DNA of 64,000 nucleotides. Origin: Climacium dendroides (Eukaryota > Streptophyta > Bryopsida > Hypnales > Climaciaceae). The notes beneath the pieces were generated by a model. That model had not been told where the DNA came from, ran no database searches, and was given only the letters and a program-made list of their open reading frames with translations. Positions 10,852 through 21,320 of the stretch are shown here, one piece after another (the stretch's first letter is position 1; each line of letters opens with the position of its first letter). Location: the NCBI GenBank assembly GCA_950106755.1, contig OX467089.1, forward strand, positions 26,393,345 through 26,457,344, in the 5' to 3' direction. The position numbers and the translations under genes are program-made.

Positions 10852-13800
10852 CTATTCTGGAAGTATGATCATAGCAGCCTGAAGTAGCAACAACTTCAAT
10901 TCATTGAAGCTATAGCTTAGTGCATGAATAAATTTGTCTTCATTGACATCCATCTTGCAAAAGTACTTGTACAAATAGTACAAGTGTTTGCAATTCACGT
11001 ACTGTTGCCGACCTCCAATTGCAGAAACTGCCATATTCACAAAGTCTGGGCATGTGCATGTGGGAAATTGGCCCATCGTAACTCTGTATGTATTTTTGTT
11101 AGAGTTTGACCCTGTCTCTAACTCCACAATTGCACCAAGGCCTAGAAAAGGGAGCAGTGTTGCTCCCAAAATTTGTCCTTTAACATTGCCTGCGCTTTCC
11201 CACTTGTTCCGTTGCTTGGGAGTAGGCGCATTTGCAATCCTTCGAATTGCTCTGTTGTTCCTCACTGTTGGATACACATCTGAGTTTAGTGGCGGAGGGT
11301 TGTCATACAAAACCGGCTTGAATAGCTTAGACATGTAGAATAGCCGACGTGGTGATAGAATTGGTTGTTCTTGGAGGTGAAATCCGGCATGTTGCAGCAA
11401 CAAGGTCTCTTCGCGGGTTAAGTTTGTTCTAGAGAGAACAGGCCAAAACTCTGGCACCTCTGGCCAATCTAAAACCCATTTGCGCTTTGTTCCCTTCACG
11501 CATCGCTCAATATCATCCCAACAGAACCAAAAATCAGCCACCACCTCTCGCTTACTACCATATTCTTCTTTCCTGTCGCGGTAAGTAGGAGCTGGAGTTC
11601 CCTTCTTTCCTTTTGCAATCTTGCTAATACACTTGATGTTAGACCTGGACTGCTGAGCTTGACATCTTGCGTTGGATTTGTGGCTGATTCTAGCAATGTG
11701 CCAGTTGGATGCATCGCAGTCGCTTTCAAATGCTACATTCACATGCCCAGAAGTCTTTGCTTGAATTTGCTTACCTTTGTCTGGAGAAGATTGAGAAGCA
11801 TTCGTGGTGGATCGTGTTTTGACACGGGGTTGGGAAAAATTGATCTTGTCTGGTCTGTGTGAGTCTCCTTCATCACCGATGGGCACATCCAACTTTCTCT
11901 TAGTGCTCCCAAAGATTTCTTCTCCTTCCAAGTGTGGCACTCTAGTTCCCATGTCCTCTGCTCTAGGCAATGTGTTCACTGCCTGTGCAATTTTTTGGGG
12001 GTCTCCGCTTCTTCTTGTAGCTCTCAACCTCAACTCCCCTTTTGATGGTCCTGATCCCGTTGCAGAACCTTTCAAGTATGCACGGTAGTTTGTCATTTGC
12101 ATCCAAGCACGGATACTGTCGTCACATGTGGCATCGAACAAGCTGTTGCCTTGCTTCCCGGACATTTGTAGCCACTTGTTATGCACCGTTTCGGATAGAT
12201 TGCATGATGGCAAATCCAACATCTCCTCCAAATTCAATTTCTGAATTTTGTAATCAAAGGGATAACAGAGTTAATAACAAATATTCACCACCGTTGTAAC
12301 GAGTAGCATCTTCATAAATAATTTTCATTACTTTTATAGTTCTATACGACAAAAGACAAGTACTGCCTTCTGATAGTAGAAATCTACTACTACCGCCGAA
12401 CACAACACATCTAGCCTACTTAAAAACCCAAACAAAAAATAACTGAAAACAATTATGAAATGCAACTATCAAGACAGATTTAGGGACACAAGTTTAAAGA
12501 ATGAAGGGGGTGCCCTCCCCACCTCCGACACATGCCTCGGATCCGAGGCACGTACTGGAGGTGGGGAGGGAACCCCTAAGTTTTGTTTCCTAAGAGAGAA
12601 AATTTCTCATATTTTATCAAAAAAAATTGAGAGAACTATAACTGTTGCCCCTATTAAAATTTAATTCAGACTCTTCCATTTAGAAAACAGGTAAGGCCTC
12701 ATCCAATGGACTATTCATGTCTCAAATCGAAGGCATGTTTTCCTATTGTGTGAAGCGTCCCAACTTCTTGATAAATAGAAATAAAATGTTCAACTTAATT
12801 AAGAAAAAGAAGTTAAGAAAAAGTTCTTTAAGAAGTACAAATAACATCATCATGCAAAGTGAGCCAGAGATTCCTAAGCACCTAAACACATTTGCGGACA
12901 AAATTGACTCACCAAGTCCATGAAGCCTCCCCATTGACGGTATCTGAAATGCCAGAAAGCAAGCCAATGGTCCAGGTGATGTAAGCCTTCTTCGTTGGCC
13001 GCACCAGATGACAACCACCAAGACCGTATTGCGAGATAACGGACCTCTGCTTGATCCATATTCTTTGAATCTTTGTATTGCTTACACAGAGTTAAATGTT
13101 GTTGTTGAAATACTTCTTTGATGTACTTTTGTGTGTACTTGTGAAGAGAGGTACTCCAATGCAATAAGCATGTCCGCTCACGATTCTCCATTTCAACATT
13201 TGCAAAACCAGTGCCATACACTATCCGCATTGCATTCCAATTGGCCATGGCACTATCTGCCATGAATCCCTTGAAGTTGGGGTTTGGTACTCTGTGGCGT
13301 TGCATAACCACGTTTAAGCTCCGCCAAAACTGTACTTGCACTTCGGTATCTTCGGATTGCATATCGCATAGTGCAATCGTCATCACCTTTTTGTAGTTGG
13401 TATCATACACGTGGCAAGCCATTGTGGTCCACTCCTTTACTCGCTTCACGTGGTCAAACATTAACCACGCATTCTGCAGGTCTCCATCCGGTTGCATCCG
13501 CTTCACAAGGTCGACTCCACTTCCTGGTCCCTCGGTGAGCATCTTGAAAATGTAAACCTTTTCTTTGCCTTGACCTGGGAAGACGCTGTCATGTATGAAC
13601 TCAAACTTGGACTCCTTCTTCATGGTCATGATGTTGTCAATTACCCCTCCTCGGTTGTTTGAGCGGAAAGAAGAGATGACATTTCGAATACTTGGATTAC
13701 TCAAGTATTGGAAGCGGTCCATGACCTCTTCCATTTCGTCAGCTTTTAGCATTTGCTTCTCTCCATCTCCATTGTGGAATAGATAGCTTCCGAGGAAGTC

Positions 13801-15072
13801 CTTACTAGCTGAGAGAGTGATTGCAGAGTTAGTGGCCGTGGGTGTTTTTGCCACTTGTTCTGCAATGAGTCCGTGTATTAGGGTGGTAGAGTCCCTGTAC
13901 ATGCCTGTAGCAACCGGGTGGCCATGCTCTCCGAAGTGAATAGCCGCCCTCGTCATTTCAGGGTTTTTAGAATACACAAAATATATCCTAGCCTTGCATG
14001 CGCCTAGACATTGGGGAGCCAACTTGCAAACCTTGCACACTAGAGTGGAGTCCTTTGGGGGGGCTTCACCGGGGGCGAAAGGAAATACAGTGTAGCCACT
14101 CCACTCAATTTCGTTTTTCTTCGAAGCTCTCTTCATGTACTCACAATTGGCATTCTCACAAGCAAGATGGCTAGTACAGTAGGACTTACGAAATGTTAGG
14201 TTGTCGGAGTTCTGGATATTGGTAGTCACAAGCTTGTACCATGGATGTCCATCGTAGCGCTTGTCCATTCCCTCCAAGTTCTTGGCTCCCGACGAAGATG
14301 AAGATGCCCCACAAGGAGGCAATTCGAAGATGACATCTTCGTTGTAAACTGTTGGAAGGAATGGAACTCTTTGGTGCTTCACTGTGCTCAAATCCATAAC
14401 GGACAACTCGTTCCGAGAGCGCTGCATACTACCAAGTCCCTTCAGACACTCCATAATGCTTTCCCTAGTTTCAACAGGATGGGGCGTTGGGGGGAGTGAG
14501 AATGAGGAATTGGAGAGACTTCTTGACAAGATTCTACATGAGGATTTTAGCATAGTGGGTTGGACAGATGCCATGCGGAATGAATCCTCCTCTCTTTGAG
14601 CACTAATATTGGGGGATTCACCTTCAAATTCACTTGACAACTCTATGATTGGATCTAACTTCTCCTCTTTCACAACAAGAAGCTTGGAAGGCATATGTAG
14701 CACAGTTGGAACATCTGTCGACGGACTGGGTGACATAGTGTGAGTAGTGACTAGCATATTCACGGTAGAATTATCTGACTGTCGACTTTGGATTTTTGTT
14801 GACGCACCTAGCATGGAGAGTGGAAGTCCGTATGCTTTGTAATTTCCTGGACCAGGATACCAACAATGCGTCCCATCATCGTCAAACCTCACAATCGGAA
14901 CAGATTGAATCACTTCGCCAGTTTTGGACATTTTCTCCTCCTCAACGTAGATGGACGTTTCTACAAACCTAAAACGGACGTGCAGAAGGTGACTAGGAAC
15001 TCTAGCGTGACCACCATGAACAATTGGGAACACTACAGGTATATCATAACCGTCTACTCTAATGGAAGCCAT
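10852..15072 (-). CDS. MULE-like transposase with SWIM zinc finger, two exons
   Basis: Exon 1 runs 15,072 to 12,913 and ends at a GTGAGT donor. Exon 2 runs 12,240 to 10,852 after a TTCAG acceptor. Both junctions are phase 0 and give 1,182 residues. Copy 2 keeps the same exon structure. Residues ~300-370 contain Cys/His pairs (C-E-N-A-N-C, C-K-V-C) like a zinc-binding pre-domain. The likely RNase-H-fold catalytic region has D540 (F-D-H-V), D606 (M-A-D-S) and a C-L-L-H-W motif at 635-639 resembling the C/H motif of Mutator-like transposases; the catalytic Glu is not certain. A SWIM finger (C-x-C-x19-C-x-H) lies at about 1115-1139. No stop or frameshift is seen, so it may be active. A short SUMO-interaction-like motif (P-I-I-E-L-S-S-E) lies at 141. 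KDZ-type transposases were considered but the SWIM finger favours MULE. Confidence 0.85.
12241..12912 (-). other. Transposase intron with internal palindrome
   Basis: The 672-bp intron has GT-AG ends and is matched in copy 2 by 52,599-53,270. It holds an imperfect palindrome (about 12,505-12,582) centred on GCCTCGGATCCGAGGC and flanked by CCCTCCCCACCTCC and its inverse. The core recurs throughout both copies. Short open frames in the intron look incidental. Confidence 0.75.
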
Positions 15073-16498
15073 CTTTGTAGCAAAGGGAGAATGTCAAGGA
15101 ACAAGGAGAAGTCCAAGCAACCAAGAAGATGATCTCTACAATAAAAAGGTATGGGTTCTCAATGATAGTGGTGCATCTTTGGTTTGTCCTATAGCAATCA
15201 TATGTTAAAACCAATTAGCAAAATCTTAACACCTATTTGGGACATCTTTGATATAATTTGAAACGATATGGCAGTTGAGATTGAAGAAAATTAATGAGTT
15301 CAAAGGTCATTTCAAATTCTTACATGACTGCTAAGCACAAGGAACACTCTAACAACATAGTGATGCAGAGAAGTATGCCTCCCAAATAAATATTGGGAAC
15401 AGTACATTTAGGAATCCAATCAAATTAATTAATTTAAAAATTGAAATGCTCCTTACAAAAGCACTAGCACATATAGCTTGATATGAAGAGGCGAAAATGA
15501 ATCACAAAGAAATTTTGGTCACAATATATCCTGGAATCCACTCAATAGAAATTAGTTTTGTAATTAAAACCGCTCCTTAAAAAAGAACTTGCACAAAACC
15601 GGATGACATGAATATGCATAATTGCACCCATCAAATTCTATTCTTTAAATTAATGATTGGCATATCTTGAAATTAATAATTATGCTAGGATGCTACAAAA
15701 TTTACTTTTGGGAAGATGTCATGAAGTAAGGCACAGCGAAATATTAGTGATGATGTGCAATACAGAAAATTTAGTCTCTAATAACATGAGGTACTAACCT
15801 CCTAAACAAAAAACATTGCCAATATAGATAAATTTTTTATTACCATAATTTGATGACATAGCTAATTTTTAAACTACATTTTCACCTTGGACGCCTCCTT
15901 AATTTTGAGGTTCTGATTTAGTCAATTAAAATACCCATATCATAATACTGATCATTGTCTATGCAACTAAATGCATACACGATACACTAAGAACTTCGTT
16001 TATATTCATCCAACAACATTGAAGGCACTTGGCACTTTATTTCATAGATTGTGGGGTAGATTGCATGAAATCAAAACCAAATTTTAAATTCAAGGTTTAA
16101 GAGACCTTCAAATTCTAGGCAACCATAATTAGCAGAGCTCATTCAATGGGGAGCAATTCATGAATAGAGCAACACTAATAAGGATCTTTCGCACACCATT
16201 AGAGGGAAGAACAAGTACTTTGTCAGAGTGAACGTTGTGCATTGAGAAAGTAGTTTCACCTTGTCAGGGTTTAATTTTAATGGAATTGGCGGTGCCCTCA
16301 TGTGTATTGACAGTCCTATTATGGTCAGGGCCAACCTATTTAAAAAGGATTTGATGGCCGATGTCCTTCACAGCCGAAGGCGCCCACAAACGAAGCAAAT
16401 TCGCATGTGTGTTGTCATTGTAGATTCAAATTTTGGCGGCTATTGATAGGAATGCCTGGCCAAACGTGTAAGGCTTCATGTGCTTCCTTTAGTTTTCA
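15073..16498. other. Divergent intergenic region of the transposon
   Basis: AT-rich, non-coding spacer upstream of the transposase gene, present in both copies (49,009-50,441 in copy 2). It must contain the transposase promoter, but no clear TATA or other element could be assigned. A 61-codon frame at 16,261-16,446 is preserved in both copies (49,061-49,246) but has no recognisable features. Confidence 0.5.
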
Positions 16499-16906
16499 TT
16501 GTCTTCCGGTTGTTTTCTGTTCTGTGGTATAGTTGAGAGCGACGATGGCGATGTCCTCTCTTTTCCCTTCATGCTTGTAGGGTGCGAGGTTAGTGAGGTT
16601 GTTTGTGTGAGGCCCAGGCAAAGAAGAAAGAGACGAGGGTCCTTTTACTATTCTTCAGCTAGAGAGCTAAAGCGGTCGAGGATGAGAAGAGGTATACGAG
16701 GAGCGCCAAAGTCCGGGGAGACATCGTCTCCAGATCTTCGTAGAGTTCTGCAGTTCGAGAACGGGAGTATCGTCGAGCAAGAGGATGTCCCTGGTGAAAA
16801 TGTCCAACTTGTTGGAGAGGCCTCAGCAGACAGTTTGAGCTTTGGACGTGGGAAGAACACAGTCGACATCTCAAATGTAAGCACAACATCTTTGTGTTTT
16901 CTTTAA
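16499..16906 (+). CDS. Hypothetical 135-aa basic protein or exon, kept in both transposon copies
   Basis: An open frame of the same length is present at 48,601-49,008 (minus) in copy 2, although that copy has many stops in its other genes. The product has a hydrophobic, Cys-containing start, a strongly basic middle (R-Q-R-R-K-R-R-G) that could be a nuclear localisation signal, and a Ser/Glu-rich end. No domain was recognised. Near the end, AAT-GTAAGC at about 16,875 looks like a splice donor, so this may be one exon of a longer gene. The downstream sequence to 18,150 is conserved between the copies but full of stops, so the gene may be decayed. The open-frame start codon could not be confirmed as a true initiator. 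Confidence 0.35.
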   Translation: MSSGCFLFCGIVESDDGDVLSFPFMLVGCEVSEVVCVRPRQRRKRRGSFYYSSARELKRSRMRRGIRGAPKSGETSSPDLRRVLQFENGSIVEQEDVPGENVQLVGEASADSLSFGRGKNTVDISNVSTTSLCFL

Positions 16907-18150
16907 AAACTATTTGAGTCCCTTGGTTTCACTCCAGTGAAAGAACTGTCTTCACTCTACTCCTCTAAGGAAAGCTTGTAGAGTCATGTGGCCTCCTTGT
17001 TTGTTCATGGAACAAAGTTGGAAGGATTGCAATCACATGCAAGTATATTGAGATTCACATTAATAGTTTAGAAGAGGGAACTGTAGGATTCGTGGATGTG
17101 CTACAAAAGTTCAAGGATAGAGAGACTTCATTCGAAACAACTGTAACTCAAATATCTTGAACAACGTTTGTGAAGAAAAACACTGTCAGGTTTTGCTAGA
17201 GTAGATTTTAAATGCTAAAATTAGGGACCTTGGAGACATGCACATACATAGTACTGGGTTTCTATAAGAGACCAATTGACAATTTCAAAATAGCCTTGTA
17301 AGTACACCCTGTAGAATCCAAGTAGAATCTGCAGCTTGTAAGTTCTAACGCACTTACAAATTTCAACCACATTAGTATTGCACTCTTTCTGTCAATATGA
17401 GAATGTTCCTGTTGTTATTTCCCATATGGAAAACCTCCAAAGAATGAAACTAACTTTCGTACTAGAATTCAGAAGACCAAAGTTTTGGGTACTATGGCTA
17501 GTGAATTTCGGAAAAGCTTTGGCAACAGAGTCATTTTCAATTTCTGTGTTGTTCTCATTGTGCCCCTCTTTGTTCCTGTTTCTTATATCACATGGAAGGT
17601 GACTTGAATTTTGTATAGCATTCAAGGTAAGTGTTTCAACATGCAGAAATTCTCTTTTGGGAAGTGTCTTCACTAAAGCTCTGTAGAGACTAATGAAAAC
17701 CAAAAATTTGTAAAATCTCTCATAGTATCCAGGATGGTAATATGGGGATGACTTGAAGACTAGTCCCTACACTTTGAAGAGTTAATATACTTTCAAAACC
17801 GTAAAATACAGAAAATAGGATTGACAAATGAAGAGCGGATTTGCACCAGTAGAAATAAAATTCAATATGTGAAAGTTCTTGAACATATTCACATAAGCAC
17901 CGTTTATTGGAGCTCAGTTCAATCTTCCTGATTTCATTTTTAAAATGTAATGCATATTCTCGTAAGTTTGAATCTCCTGTGATATTTTGAGGACCTCCTG
18001 GTGGTGTACCTTGGTGAAACCAGGATCCGGAATTCTAAAGTGCGGCAAATGTAACCGACAGTCTAATTTGGAATCACATATAAAAAAGTTTGGACGTTAA
18101 GTTTGGGCGTTCAGTTCTAGCGTTCCGTTTGGGCGTTTAGTTTGGGCGTT
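16907..18150. other. Transposon interior without an intact gene
   Basis: This sequence is shared with copy 2 (47,480-48,600). A minus-strand frame at 17,392-17,703 (counterpart 47,834-48,115) stays open in both copies, but frames on both strands are otherwise broken. Toward the end, 18,090-18,150 has four near-repeats of TTTGGGCGTT(C/T)AGT. No function is evident. Confidence 0.45.
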
Positions 18151-18173
18151 CAGTGAGGCTATCTAGGAATCCA

Positions 18174-18868
18174 GTGTGCATGACTTCACCGAAGAAGCAC
18201 GCCTCGGATCCAGCGACGTGGGCGAATCCACGTCAGTCCACCGTTGACGCTATCAGGGGACTCAGTGTGCATGACTGCACCGAGGTAGCCCGCCAAGGAT
18301 CCAGCAATGTGGACGATTCCACCTCAGTCCACCGTTGACGCTATCGGGGAACTCAGTGTGCATGACTGCACCGAGGAAGCGTGCCAAGGATCCAGCAACG
18401 TGGGCGAATCCACGTGAGTTCACCATTGACGCTATCGGGAAATCCAGTGTGCATGACTTCACCGAGGAAGCGCGCCAAGGATCTAGCAACGTGGCCGAAT
18501 CCACCTCAGTCCACCGTTGACGCTATCAGGGAACCCAGTGTGCATGACTGCACCGAGGTAGCCCGCCAAGGATCCAGCAATGTGGACGATTCCACCTCAG
18601 TCCACCGTTGACGCTATCGGGGAACTCAGTGTGCATGACTGCACCGAGGAAGCGTGCCAAGGATCCAGCAACGTGGGCGAATCCACGTGAGTTCACCATT
18701 GACGCTATCGGGAAATCCAGTGTGCATGACTTCACCGAGGAAGCGCGCTAAGGATCTAGTAACGTGGCCGAATCCACCTCAATCCACCGTTGACGCTATC
18801 GGGGAACCCAGTGTGCATGACTGCACCGAGGGAGCCCGCCAAGGATCCAGGAACGTGGGCGACAAAAT
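18174..18868. repeat. 91-bp tandem array with 273-bp higher-order unit
   Basis: The anchor GTGTGCATGACT occurs at 18,174, 18,265, 18,356, 18,447, 18,538, 18,629, 18,720 and 18,811, exactly 91 bp apart: seven full units and one partial. Variant units recur every third position, so 18,265-18,537 is nearly identical to 18,538-18,810 (a 273-bp higher-order repeat). In copy 2 the corresponding place (about 47,270-47,390) keeps little more than one unit. Open frames across the array are by-products of its period and are not called. Confidence 0.95.
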
Positions 18869-19077
18869 TAGAAACCATGGCATTTCCGGAGATAACCTCA
18901 CTTGCTTCAAGCCTTATCTAGAATTCCGTGGTCCTCCTCGCTGCTCCATCCACATCGTAGCTGTACTCAATGATTGATAGTGTGTGCACCTCCATTTGCA
19001 AATAACCACGCAATCTCCCGAAGTCGGTCCGGCAGCAGCTGTGGGAACTGAGCGAACTCTCGTGTGATCTGCAGAGT

Positions 19078-21133
19078 ATGACGATGAGGAGCACCAGGAG
19101 CCGTGGCCGTGGAGGCATTCAAGAACCCGCTCCAGCCGCTACACCGACGCGAACAAAGGTAACCTTTTTTAGTTGTATTCCTTGATGAAATTTGTGAGTC
19201 TGGTGCGTGAGTACATTACGTGGAGCTTGAGTGCGGCACGTAAGATCGCATGCGGAGCTTGAGTATGTCAATGCTTCGATGGCATGAGTCATTCGCAAAT
19301 CGCGCACTGAAAGTGTTGGGGTCAACCTTTCAGATTCACGCAGTCGACAAAGATGGAAGATTGATTTCCTTCTGCTGAACACTGTCGGCCACGGCAGAAT
19401 TCCGTTCCACCTTGAGTGTCAAGAGAATAGGTTCGTGCAATATGGGCAAGAAAATTTAGAATCTACGGGGTCCAGCCGGGAGGCGCCGGTGTAGCCTCGG
19501 ATCCGAGGCACCTCCTGGCCCTCAACCACGGACCCCGGCCTTATCACAAAATTCACCTAAGACTATCCTCGGGGGATTTTTAGAGGGTTCAGTACTTAAG
19601 GGAGGAGCAATTTAGTTTTCAGGGGAAATCAGTGACGTCGGGGCCGTTTTGGTGAATCTGGGCAGTTGACCATGTTTTTATTGGAAGCACCACCTGGCCG
19701 AAATCAAACCTACACAATTTTTTTGGAGGCACCACCTGTATTGAAATGGACTTGCACAGTTTTCTTGGGAGGCACGAGCATGCACTGAAATGAAGTTGCA
19801 AATTTTTTTTGGGAAATTTCTGGGGTCCTCGGCAGTCGGCCAGGTGGTGCCTCGGATCCGAGGCACCACCTGGCCGACTGCCGAGGACCCCAGAAATTTC
19901 CCAAAAAAAATTTGCAACTTCATTTCAGTGCATGCTCGTTTGAAACGCTGAGATGAGTATTGGGTGCCTCGATTATGAATTGACTGCGATAACTTGATGG
20001 AATTTGAAAACACGTAAGGAAGTTGCATGAGCACGCCCGGGGAGGAGGGAGTTTGTGCACCTGGGGGAAGGGTAATTCTTAAAATGGATTTTTTTTTTGT
20101 GAAATTTCTGGGGTCTTGGGCAGTTGGCTAAGTGGTGCCTCGGATCCGAGGCACCACTTGGCCGACTGCCTAGGACTCCAGAAATTTCACAAAAAAAATT
20201 TGCAAGTTCATTTCAGTCTAGGCATGTGAGATTCAGTCTAGGCATGTGAATCTCAGTCCAAGCATGTCATAGGTTTTCTCTTGTCGCTCGTGACAGTCGC
20301 GTCGCTCATGATGGTCGCGGCGCTCGTGGCGCTCGTGACGCTGGTGACACGAGTGGCGCTCGTGACGCGAGTGGCGTGTGCGATTGCAGTGTGGCACTTG
20401 TTGCCAAATTAGTGAAAAGGTCATTTTTTGTTGGACTTTAGTAGGTTTAGCGAGGGTGGACCAGATGACCTCTGAAGATTTAGGGGTCCAAGGCACCTCC
20501 CATGGTTGAGGATTTAGGGCCCTAGTACTACCAAAAAGATTAAGGCATCCTAAATGAAAGACAATATTTTGGATGTACATGTGTGGAGATGCCTAGTCCA
20601 AAATTTTAATTGACTTTGTTGGTGATGATCTTCACATTTACTTTTAGTTTTAAGGCTTTCTAGTTTAGATGTTTTTTTATACCTGTTTCAAAATTATATC
20701 TAACTCTATTATTGGTGCCTATCTTCAGACAAGACGAGGTCAAGGAAGAGCTTCACCCACAGTGACACCTATTCAGACACCAGGCAGTGCTGAGGCAGAA
20801 TCATCTCAGCCTCTTGCACCGTTGCAAGAGACTGAGATGGAGGTGTCAATCGAATTGGAAGACAAGAACGTTGTCAGTGATCAACCCGAAGACGAAGAGG
20901 TATTGATTACTTTTCATGATGTCCTAGACGCTGTGGACAACTTCCATGACACATCTGAGACCAGTGTGCAGAGTCAAGCGTGTGTTCAAGGACATCAGAA
21001 GCGTGCACGCCACCATTCCCCACCATTAGCATCAACTGAGACGGACAATTTATATAGTAGTGCCCGAAATTTTGGAGATCCAGTCTGCATCCTTTTGAGC
21101 TCAGAGTCGGATGAAGATGTAGAGATTGATTGA
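19078..21133 (+). CDS. Small transposon cargo protein, RG-rich start and SIM-like acidic end, two exons
   Basis: Exon 1 is 19,078-19,158 (donor AAAG|GTAACC) and exon 2 is 20,729-21,133 (acceptor ATCTTCAG). The junction is phase 0, giving 161 residues and a stop. The first 40 residues are Arg/Gly/Pro/Thr-rich (S-R-G-R-G-G, T-R-R-G-Q-G-R). The middle is acidic with a short amphipathic stretch (L-D-A-V-D-N-F-H). The C-terminus reads V-C-I-L-L-S-S-E-S-D-E-D, an excellent match to a SUMO-interacting motif. Copy 2 keeps exon 1 (around 47,000-47,050) and exon 2, but has a frameshift and about 90 bp absent from copy 1, so copy 1 may have a small internal deletion near 21,045. It is possibly the first part of the next gene, but both copies have a stop at the same place. 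Confidence 0.6.
19440..19560. repeat. Imperfect palindrome around GCCTCGGATCCGAGGC
   Basis: Arms containing GGGGTCCAGCCGGGAGG and CCTCCTGGCCCTCAACCACGGACCCC flank the shared 16-bp core, centred near 19,501. The counterpart in copy 2 is centred near 46,603. It lies in intron 1 of the small cargo gene. Confidence 0.8.
19774..19939. repeat. Perfect 166-bp palindrome
   Basis: Both 83-base arms are exact inverse complements, checked base by base outward from the centre GGATCC at 19,854-19,859 to ACGAGCATGC and its inverse. The innermost core is GCCTCGGATCCGAGGC. There is no spacer, so it could extrude as a cruciform or be transcribed into a long hairpin. It lies in intron 1 of the small cargo gene. 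Confidence 0.97.
20089..20200. repeat. Near-perfect palindrome, ~55-bp arms
   Basis: Centred on GGATCC at 20,142-20,147, with the same arm sequence family as the 166-bp palindrome and about six mismatches between arms. Immediately downstream, TCTAGGCATGTGA-type direct repeats occur (20,215-20,270). Confidence 0.9.
20280..20390. repeat. Short-period CGCTCGTGA repeat
   Basis: A 9-bp-type unit (CGCTCGTGA and variants) repeats about ten times. Copy 2 keeps only a few units near 45,437-45,470. A minus frame through it gives a His/Arg/Glu repeat that I regard as incidental. Confidence 0.8.
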
Positions 21134-21320
21134 CTCTAGTGAGATACAGGGATGTAGTTCTTGAGATAGTTGCATTCCATGAAATCCCATTACAAGAATG
21201 ATTGATTGTAATATCTATTGATTCATTATGGAGTTCATCAATTTTTCAATGTCAGTATGTCTCTACATTTATCTTGGCTATTTCAAATGTAATACAACTT
21301 CTCATGTTTTTAACTTGCAG

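Noticed and set aside
10852..15072. KDZ (Kyakuja-Dileera-Zisupton) transposase
   Set aside because: The C-terminal SWIM finger and the C-x-x-H-W motif after the second Asp fit Mutator-like transposases better. A profile search would settle it.
18174..18868. Possible CRISPR array
   Set aside because: The whole unit repeats with no unique spacers, units are 91 bp, and the setting is a eukaryotic transposon.
18153..18977. Open frames on both strands across the 91-bp repeats
   Set aside because: 91 is not a multiple of 3, so frames rotate, and the same peptide reappears in different frames. It is a by-product of the array.
20233..20580. His/Arg/Glu-rich minus-strand protein
   Set aside because: Generated by the 9-bp CGCTCGTGA repeat; copy 2 has lost most of it.
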